Both the position numbers and the translations under genes were made by a program. This document shows, one piece after another, positions 56,185-64,000 of a stretch of DNA of 64,000 nucleotides (position 1 is its first letter; every line of letters begins with the position of its first letter). The notes under the pieces were generated by a model. The model did not search any database. It saw only the letters and a list, made by a program, of their open reading frames with translations, and had not been told where the DNA came from. Source of the stretch: Elymus sibiricus (taxonomy: Eukaryota > Streptophyta > Magnoliopsida > Poales > Poaceae); the NCBI GenBank assembly GCA_039707655.1, contig CM077672.1:194474037-194538036 (forward strand), in the 5' to 3' direction.

Positions 56185-59100
56185 ATGCTTCTACAGGATG
56201 ACACACCTAAAGCCACTGAATGGGTCCTGGATAGTGGCTGCACGAATCACATGACTGGTGATAGAAATTTACTCACTGATGCTCCCCTTACTCCGTCTCA
56301 TTTGAAGCATATCACATACGCCGACAAAGGGAAAAGCAAGGTATTGGGTCTAGGTAAGGTTGCTATCTCAAAGGATCGACACATGGAAAAAGTTATGCTT
56401 GTCGAATCCCTTGGATACAACCTCATGTCTGTCTCAATGCTTTGTGATCTTGATATGATTGTCATCTTTGGCAAATATAGATGCATTGTGCTGTTGGATT
56501 CTGACAAATCCAAAGTCTTCGAAGGCTTTAGGAAAGGTAACTTGTACATTGTAGATTTCTCTCTAGGTCCTCAACCTGCCACGTGTCTACTGGAAAAAGC
56601 TTCAGAGTGCTGGCTATGGCATCGACGCCTCGGACACGCTGGCATGAGGAATCTGAGCACACTTGTCAAGAAGAAGCACATCATTGGCGTCGAGGGTGTC
56701 AAATTCGTCAAAGATCATCTGTGTGGTGCTTGTGAGTCTGGAAAGATGACCAGATCAAAGCATGCGGCTAAGACAATCATGACCACCACTCGTCCTTTTG
56801 AATTACTTCATATGGATCTATTTGGTCCTACCCATTATGCCACACTAACCAATGCAGCATCACTCTACGGATTCGTCATAGTTGACAATTTCTCTCTTTA
56901 CTCCTGGGTGCACATCATTTCCTTCAAGACTGAAGTACAGGATGTCTTCATAAGATTCTCCAATCGGGCCATGACGAATTATGGTCTCGAGATCAAGCAC
57001 ATAAGGAGCGATAACGGCACCGAGTTCAAGAACACATGCCTTGATGGCTATATTGATGAACTTGGTATCACTCATGAGCTATCTCCCTGCTACACGCCTC
57101 AGCAGAATGGAGTCGTGGAGCGCAAGAACAGGACACTCATCGAGATGGCTCGCACTATGCTTGATGAATACAAGACACCTCATCGATGGTGGCCTGAAGC
57201 AATTGATACTGCATGTCACATCATCAACCGGGTATATCCTCACAAATTCCTCAAGAAGACCTCCTACGAGCTCCTCACTGACAAGAAACCCAATGTGAGT
57301 TATTTCAAAGTCTTCGGTGCTAAATGCTGGATTAGAGATCCTCATCACCGTTCTAAATTTGCACCGAAAGTATATGAGGGTTTTATGCTTGGTTACGGTA
57401 AGGAATCGCACACCTACAGAGTCTTCAACACCTACCACAACAAGGTTGTTGAAACTGTAGATGTGCGGTTCGATGAAACTAACGGCTCGCAAAGAGAGCA
57501 CCTGCCTCCTGTGCTAGATGAAATGCCTCCTGAGGACTCCATCAAGTTAATGGGCATTGGTGAAATTATGCCCAGTGAAGAAATAGCCGTTGAAGAAATT
57601 ACAGTTCCTCGTCGTGAAGAAAACGCTGATCCTGAAGAAAATGATGCTGAGGATAATGCTCAACAACAACAGCAAGGCCCTCGTCCAGCACATCCATGAG
57701 TGGCGAATGAAGTGCAAATTGAGAAGATCCTCGACAACATCAATACACCTGGTCCCCTCACTCGCTGAAGAGCTTCACATCTAGCTAACTTTTGTGGGCA
57801 CTATGCCTTTGTCTCTATCACAGAGCCCACCAAAGTTGATGAAGCTTTTCTAGAACCTGAATGGATTCAAGCCATGCAAGACGAATTGCATCAATTCGAG
57901 CTCAACAATGTGTGGGAGCTTGTCAAGCATCCCGATCCACGCAAGCACAATGTCATCGGCACCAAGTGGATCTACCGCAACAAACAAGACGAAAACGACC
58001 AAGTGGTGAGGAATAAGGCCCGTCTTGTGGCTCAGGGCTACACACAGGTTGAGGGTATTGATTTCGATGAAACATTTGCACCTGTTGCTAGGCTTGAAGC
58101 TATTCGTATACTGCTTGCATATGCTAACCATCATAATATTCTCTTATATCAAATGGATGTGAAAAGTGCATTCCTCAATGGTAAGCTTGAGGAAGAAGTA
58201 TATGTTGCTCAACCATCAGGTTTTGAGGACCCAAAGCATCCTGACAAAGTCTTCAGACTCAACAAGGCTCTCTATGGCCTTAAACAAGCCCCGAGGGCTT
58301 GGTATGATACACTGAAGGAGTTCCTGAAGAAAAAGGGTTTCAAACCCGGTTCACTTGACCCTACTCTTTTCACTAAATCTTATGATGCTGAACTGTTCAT
58401 ATGCCAAATATATGTTGATGATATTATCTTTGGTTGCACTAACAAGCGATACAATGATGAATTTGCATATATGATGCGTGAAGAATATAAAATGTCTATG
58501 ATGGGGAGTTGAAATTCTTCCCCGTGCTTCAAATTCGTCAACAACCCAATGGCATCTTCATTTCTCAGGAGAAATATCTCAAAGACTGCCTGAAGAAGTT
58601 CGGCATGCAAGACTGCAAAGGCCTCAAGATACCAATGCCAACAAATGGTCAACTCTGCACTGACGAAAATGGTAAAGATTTCGATCAGAAGGTATATCGC
58701 TCCATCATTGGTTCGCTGCTTTAGCTATGTGCATCTAGGCCAGATATTATGCTTAGCGTTTGCATGTGTTTCCGATTTCAAGCATCACTGAAGGAATCAC
58801 ACCATCAGGCTGTGAAACGAATTCTTCGATATTTAGCTCACACACCAACGCTTGGATTATGGTATCCCAAGGGCTCATCTCTTGATCTTGCTGGATTTTC
58901 TAATTCTGATTATGCTGGAGATCGTGTGGATCACAAGTCTACATCAGGAACATGCCATTTCCTTGGACAATCACTTGTCTGTTGGTCCTCGAAGAAGCAG
59001 ATCAGTGTCTTACTTTCCACAGCCGAGGCTGAGTACATTGCCGCTGGTGCCTGCTGCTCACAGCTGCTATGGATGAAGCAAACCCTCAAGGATTATGGCG

Positions 59101-59363
59101 TCAACGTGAAGAAAGTTCCACTCTATTGTGACAATGAGAGTGCCATCAAGATCGCCCACAACCCAGTGCAACACTCAAGGACGAAGCACATTCAAATTCA
59201 TCACCATTTCCTTCGTGATCATGTGCTGAAGGGAGACATCGTCATCAACCACGTGAAGACTGAATACCAGCTTGCAGATATCTTCACAAAGCCCTTGGAT
59301 GAGAGAAGGCTTTGCATGTTGTGGTGTGAGTTAAACATCCTAGAATCTTCGAATGTCCTTTGA
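56185..59363 (+). pseudogene. pol of the Maximus-like element: protease, integrase, reverse transcriptase and RNase H, broken
   Basis: The frame to 57699 has the protease site WVLDSGCTNHM, a pre-integrase HHCC segment (HRRLGHAGMRNL … CGACESGK) and integrase Asp, Asp, Glu (MDLFG, RSDNGTEF, VVERKNRT). TGA stops at 57697-57699 and near 57768 interrupt the linker. The same frame then carries reverse transcriptase with YVDDIIFG to 58512. A one-base shift at about 58505 and a TAG at 58722-58724 follow. RNase H ends it with STAEAEYIAAGACC and YCDNESAIKIAHNP. The lesions are few, so the copy is relatively young. Confidence 0.85.
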
Positions 59364-60066
59364 AGAGGACACACATCCTAACGCTTATGCATTATTGATG
59401 ACTTTGATGCACAACACACGAAGTAACGTTTTTCTTCAATCAATGAAGACTAACCCTCTAAGTGTGAAGAAATTAATGAAGAATTTGATTCTCAGAACCC
59501 TATGATAATTGTACGCGGTGTCTGAAATCATCATAATTCTTATACGGTGGGTAATGCCACCACCCTCTCTTTGACGTTTATTTTTTATTTTTTGTGTTTT
59601 TCGTCATTTGCAATTTCGTCAAACTTTTCAAATTCGTCATTTGAGGTTTTTCTTCATTGCGTGAGCTAATTCTTCCTATATTATATATATATATATTTGA
59701 GTTTTCCATGTCCTCAACAGCATTCACATATTGCTAATTCTTCAAGTTGATTTGTCTGTGTGAATGTGCTCGGACCCGCTCCCCTCTATGCTCAACTCAA
59801 ACCACTCTGTTCACAATCTCTTCATGTGCGTTCTAATTGACACCGTTCAAAGTCTTCACTGTGTCCTTGACAGCTGCAAGAATTTTGAACACACTTTAAA
59901 AAAAATTCAAATCAAATTTTTGGCGGTTGCCACAGTAACCTTATCGTGCGCATCCAACGCGTGGCTAAGAACATCCAAAATGCATGCATGACGCGTGTCA
60001 TGGAGATGCGAATCGCCAGGGGCTTATCCGTCCAAAAGTTTCGGACCGCTCAGTTTTCACCGCGCC
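59364..60066 (+). other. Spacer between pol and the third ORF promoter
   Basis: AT-rich, non-coding sequence with a short (AT) run near 59685. Nothing recognisable is present. Confidence 0.4.
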
Positions 60067-60074
60067 TATATAAA
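60067..60074 (+). promoter_or_regulatory. TATA box upstream of the third ORF of the Maximus-like element
   Basis: TATATAAA in gcgcctatataaaggcttg is a textbook plant TATA context. It is followed by a pyrimidine-rich leader (cactctctcgctcctgtcgc) and gaaccctagcgccgccg, which look like a cereal gene 5' UTR. It lies 700 bp after pol and 600 bp before the ATG at 60673. Confidence 0.55.
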
Positions 60075-60342
60075 GGCTTGACCCCGTCAAACCTAAGTTA
60101 CTTCACTCTCTCGCTCCTGTCGCTCTCACCTCTGAACCCTAGCGCCGCCGCTGGATTTCATCATCGCCGGAGAAGGAAAGCTTCACTGCCTTGTCTTCTT
60201 CGCCGTCGTACTCGCGCCGGCCACGGATATCTTCACCTCCGCCACCGCCGTAGCTGTCTTTCGTCGCCAAGTTAGGGCACGAAAGATCTGAACTGACGAT
60301 TTCCTTCACCTCGTCGCCCAGTTCATCGAGTTCATCCTTGGG

Positions 60343-60666
60343 GTAATTAAAATTTCATTTTACTGCCCAAGTTTGATTTTTTTACTACCAAAAATTCTTC
60401 AAGTGCTGTTTTTACCACTTCTTTCCAATTCTTCAGCACTTCCTTTTGGCCAGTCTTGGTTATTTCATCTAAGTTATGCTTAATGATTAGATTCCTCAAT
60501 TGTGCAAATTTCTTAAATCTGTACAACTCTGGAACCTAAGTCAAGAACACTTAGTGAATTTCTTCAAGACGATAAGGGTCAATTTCCTCAACTGGATTTA
60601 TTTTGAAAACATCTGAGAACGCATGTGACTCTTCCCAATTTCCTCGCAACTATACTCTGTTCACAG
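60343..60666 (+). other. Predicted 5' UTR intron of the third ORF
   Basis: Donor ggGTAATT at 60343 follows a coding-free GC-rich leader. Acceptor ctctgttcacAG ends at 60666, just before the ATG at 60673. The interval is AT-rich like a plant intron. No transcript data are available here. Confidence 0.5.
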
Positions 60667-60672
60667 GTACAC

Positions 60673-63600
60673 ATGTCTGCCGATGAATCTCTAGGTTCTC
60701 ATCAACTTAATTCATTTGTAGCATTGCTTGAGGAAAATCTTCAGACATCTTCAGAAACTTCAAAAGTTCAGATCCCTCTATTGAAGAAAATGGCCGATGG
60801 TAAAAAGCCTCAGAAGGGAGGCAAGAGGAAAGAGGAACATATTGCTTTCGAGATCCCTGACGATATTTATGCAGGCTATTGCACGTCTGATGAAGCAATT
60901 CATGGGAAAGAGACTGACAAGCAACGCAAAACACGTATGCAAAAGATCAAGAGGTGATGGGCCTATGAATGGAGGAGTTACAGATACGTCACTCCCAAAT
61001 ACATGAAGGAATTCGCAGTGAAGCCTCCATACAAGAGGCCTCCGCTTGCTCCTGGATAGGTTGCTGATCCCACCAGCATCAGAAAGGGTGAAGAATTTCC
61101 TGCCGACTGGGCTAAGCGTCAAGCAAAGTTGCAGAAGCAGGCTCAGAAGGCCGTTGAGGAATTCAACCGGGCCTCAAAGGCATCAGCAGATGTTGGTGCC
61201 GGTTCAAGTGCTAGTGCGCCTAAAAAGGCCATGAAGAAGAAGCCGGCTCAAAAGCCAAAGCCTTCAGCTGCAAAGCCCTCACAGCCAAAGCCTTCATCTG
61301 CAAAGGCTTCAGCTCCAAAGGCGCCATCCGCTCCAAGTTCATCAGCACCACCGCCAGCCACCAGTTCTTTAGTGGCAGCTACAAAAGCGTCAACGCCAAT
61401 TGTGCTCGCACCTTGCCAACGCACTGAAGGTTTTCAAACAGCCACCATTGCAGCATCAAGTGCCTCAGCTAGTGGGCACAATTCTTCAAACACGCCCATG
61501 CTGAAGACCAAGGCCACTGTAGGCCGTGGAACAAGGCCCAGCCCCAGAAGCAAGGCTATATTGCCTCAGGCTGATGAAAATGACATGGCAGATGAAGATG
61601 AACTTGCTAAATTTATTCAGAGGAGAGTTGAAGAAGTAGCCATTGCCAAGAATACATCTGTGCCTCTCATGCTGGATTCGAAGAAGATCCTTGATTTCAT
61701 AGAAATATGGTGCAAGAAGCCAGATACACCTCTTGACGATCTTGACTTGCCACCTGGTCCAAGCCATGTGCTGTCTGCTTTCATTTTGACGGAGAAGCAC
61801 AAGATAGCGCAAGCCAAGCTTGTGAAGAAACAACAACTTCTGAAGCAGAAGGAGCTGAAGAAAAACATGCTCACAATATCCCCTCAGCAGCTTGTCACGT
61901 TGCAATCAGAGATACAATAGCTGTCTGACGAATATGAGCGCCAAGCCAACCATTGCTGTGGTGTGCGTGACAGGTTCATCAGCGCTACCAAGAAAGTGGT
62001 TGATGACCATAACAAGAGGGAGGCTGCCAGACATGGTCAAGCGCCTCCATCAAGTTCATCAGCTCCACCACAAGCTCCTCAGGCCAGTGAGACTGTGCCC
62101 TCTTCTCCTCCGCAAGACCAAGCCAGGGCAACTGAAGAAGTTGCGCCTGAAGAAACTGCCAGGACGACTGCATCAGTCGTGCCTGAAGAAACCGCTCCAC
62201 CCAGTTCCTCAGCTGCAGCACCACCAAAGGCTTCATCTTTGAAGTTTATCACACTTCTGCATCAGAAGCGAAGAAGACCAAGGCAGCTGAGCGCGAAGCT
62301 CTAAAGAGAAAAGCTTCAACCCCTCCTACCACTGAGACAGTGAAGAAACTGAAGACGGCCCCAATGTCTTCAGTTGAGCCAATTGATGCCATACCCATCT
62401 CATCAGCACCACCGACTCGCAATACTGAAGAACTTCATATAGTTCCATATGGTGTGGACTACATTATCCCACCGGCTGATGAAGAACAAGATACCCACTC
62501 TGCTGCTTCCACAGAGCAGGTGGATGAAGAAATTGAAGTTGAAGAAGATTCTTCACTTCACATGGTATCATCGCGGAAACCACAACCAGTCCCAGTGACT
62601 GAAGAAAATGCCGCTTCACCTGGAAGCGATGAAGCTACTGATGAGGACGTGGATATTGACGGATCTACCACACCTCTTATCCATGACGATTTCTGGGATG
62701 TAGCACACCCGAACTCGCCTTTCACCACGCCTCTCACACAAGTGCCTCAGTCGCCTGCCATTACTGAAGAAATTCATACAGGCTCTGAAGGACACCAACC
62801 ATCTCTTCAGACCATTGCTGAAGAAGTTCCAGCTGCATCAGCTGAAGAAATTGTGCAACCAATTATTACTGAAGAAGTTGCACCTCCTCCTCCACAACAA
62901 GAAGAACCAGTGCCCTCAGCAGATTCTGGCACAGTTCCATTTGCTACTGCTGAGGTAGTTGCAAAGTCTCTGGCCATCACTAATCCAAATGATTCAACAG
63001 GCTCTCCAAGGCCGATATTTGATGTGAGGTCTAAGAAAATAAATCTTCAGCCAATGCCTTCAATGCCCAAAGTTGGCAAAAGCATCAGGAGACCAAAATT
63101 TGATAATGCTGCCTTCTTTGGAGAGAAGAATTTCTTCATTGGCGAGTCCCCATATGACAATGCAAAGATTAGGCATCAACGATTCTGGACAAAGACGCAA
63201 ATGAACTATTATTCATCGCTGCTCTTTGATAAGAACAAGGTCTTCCCGCATCACCATATTCCTCATGTGGATACGGAATCACTACCGTGCTTTAGGCAAG
63301 TCTTTGCTGTTCTTCACGATGTTGGGTTGCTCAGTTTCTGCACTGATGTCTGTGACTGGAACGAAGAGCTCATTCTTCAATTTTATGCTTCATTGCATCT
63401 ATCTGGTGAAGTTGATGATATTCACTCTTGGGCTCTGGACTGGATGAGTGAAAACACTCACTACAAGGCTCCTGCTGACGAACTACTTCGAGCCCTTCCA
63501 GTTGAAATTCCTCAAGACGACGCCAGAAGAATTTATGAAGAACCTGAGCTGCCAAACCATTTGATGCAAGTGCTGATGAAGCCAATCGCACAAGGAGATG

Positions 63601-64000
63601 CTCCAAGAACTACCTTCCTAGTGAAGGATTTGCTGTTTGTGCCACGGACTGTATACCGCATCTTGGCGAAGACACTCAGTCCCATCAAAGGTCATAATTC
63701 TGATAATGAAGAAGTTGTGGGAATCATGAAGAACTTGTTGTTCAACATCATTCATGGCATTCCTATCAATATCCATGATTTCTTCATGAGGACTTTAGCC
63801 ACAGTAGCACAATCGCCGTTTGATTTGAAGCCCTATGCACCATGGATTATGCGATTCATCAGATCCAGGTCTTCAATCAACTACAAGGCTGACTGTCAAA
63901 ATCATCTTAGCTACCTGCCAGATGTTGAAATTCTTCAAGATACCATATCTTCAGTTCCTGGCAAGGGCAAAGCTATTATTGATGAAGGACTTCGTCCTCT
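60673..64000 (+). pseudogene. Third ORF of the Maximus-like element (env-position), long and partly broken
   Basis: The frame from MSADESLGSHQL has stops at 60955-60957 (TGA), near 61057 (TAG) and 61918-61920 (TAG), and a frameshift near 62250. From there it is open to the window end (over 570 codons). The first part is basic and Lys/Pro/Ala/Ser-rich (KKPAQKPKPSAAKPSQ). The middle is acidic with many TEE/AEE repeats. The last 300 residues look globular (GEKNFFIGESPYDNAKIRHQ, then RQVFAVLHDVGLLSFC). Its place after pol is where SIRE-type elements carry an envelope-like ORF, but I see no signal peptide or membrane segment in the visible part. A resemblance to plant 'putative transposon protein' domains is possible but unverified. 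Confidence 0.55.

Larger units (their letters stand above)
52811..64000 (+). mobile_element. SIRE/Maximus-like Copia retrotransposon, 3' end beyond the window
   Basis: A 5' LTR (52811-54206), an initiator-Met primer site, gag (54274), pol (56185-59363) and a third long frame after pol (60673 to the window end) give the layout of SIRE-type Copia elements. The LTR start TGTAAGTGCATC recalls Maximus of wheat (from memory). Gag and pol carry stops and a frameshift, so this copy is not autonomous. Confidence 0.85.

Noticed and set aside
59946..60275. 109-codon frame across the promoter and leader of the third Maximus ORF
   Set aside because: It crosses the TATA box and probable 5' UTR, and its Arg/Ser-rich product has no family resemblance.
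1..64000. CRISPR arrays, bacterial operons or riboswitches
   Set aside because: The tandem repeats seen (49 bp, 120 bp, 27 bp) lack unique spacers of even length. Spliced genes and retroelements show a plant nuclear genome.

Overview
The window reads as intergenic-to-genic DNA from a large grass genome of the wheat tribe (Triticeae). The evidence is densely nested LTR retrotransposons with Triticeae-type termini, an Au-type SINE, Stowaway and hAT-like MITEs, spliced plant genes, and a DMC1 gene whose encoded protein looks like the cereal DMC1. Species, chromosome and every transposon family name are judged from memory of typical sequences and were not searched.

Layout. 1-1646 is the 3' end of a long Gypsy-type LTR inserted in the 5' LTR of element A. 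Element A (1647-15612, + strand) is a non-autonomous Gypsy-type retrotransposon. It is interrupted by a related, complete element B (4912-12456, - strand, TSD TGGTA). Two LTR fragments follow (15613-16539 and 16681-17510), set among scraps of an unrecognised gene. An F-box/FBD pseudogene (18162-24181) is broken by a 4.2-kb apparent solo LTR with perfect GTACC target duplications, plus a frameshift and a stop. A PIF/Harbinger transposase remnant is split by a 9.3-kb degenerate Copia element (24995-34280), which itself carries a solo LTR of the element-A family (TSD TGCAC). A DUF4283-type pseudogene and a MITE lead to the genic island.

Genic island. DMC1 (36327-40126) is intact, with 14 coding exons totalling 1035 nt (344 aa). 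Two of its introns have U12-type signals, one of them AT-AC. Downstream lie a SINE, an RNase H remnant, several MITEs and a diverged tandem repeat, then intact single-exon UBL5/HUB1 (45325-45546). A 5'-truncated L1-type LINE (45772-49434) and a tRNA-derived SINE with a 25-G run, both with target-site duplications, follow. A second LINE piece abuts a SIRE/Maximus-like Copia element (52811 to beyond the window end). That element has an LTR, an initiator-Met PBS, broken gag and pol, and a long third reading frame preceded by what looks like its own TATA box, 5' leader and intron.

Working genes. Only DMC1 (meiotic strand exchange) and UBL5 (ubiquitin-like modifier linked to splicing) look functional as host genes. 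The F-box gene and nearly all transposon genes are broken. The most interesting items are the DMC1 minor-spliceosome introns, the extra promoter-led ORF of the Maximus-like element, and a GC-rich palindrome shared by the LTRs of several Gypsy-type subfamilies.
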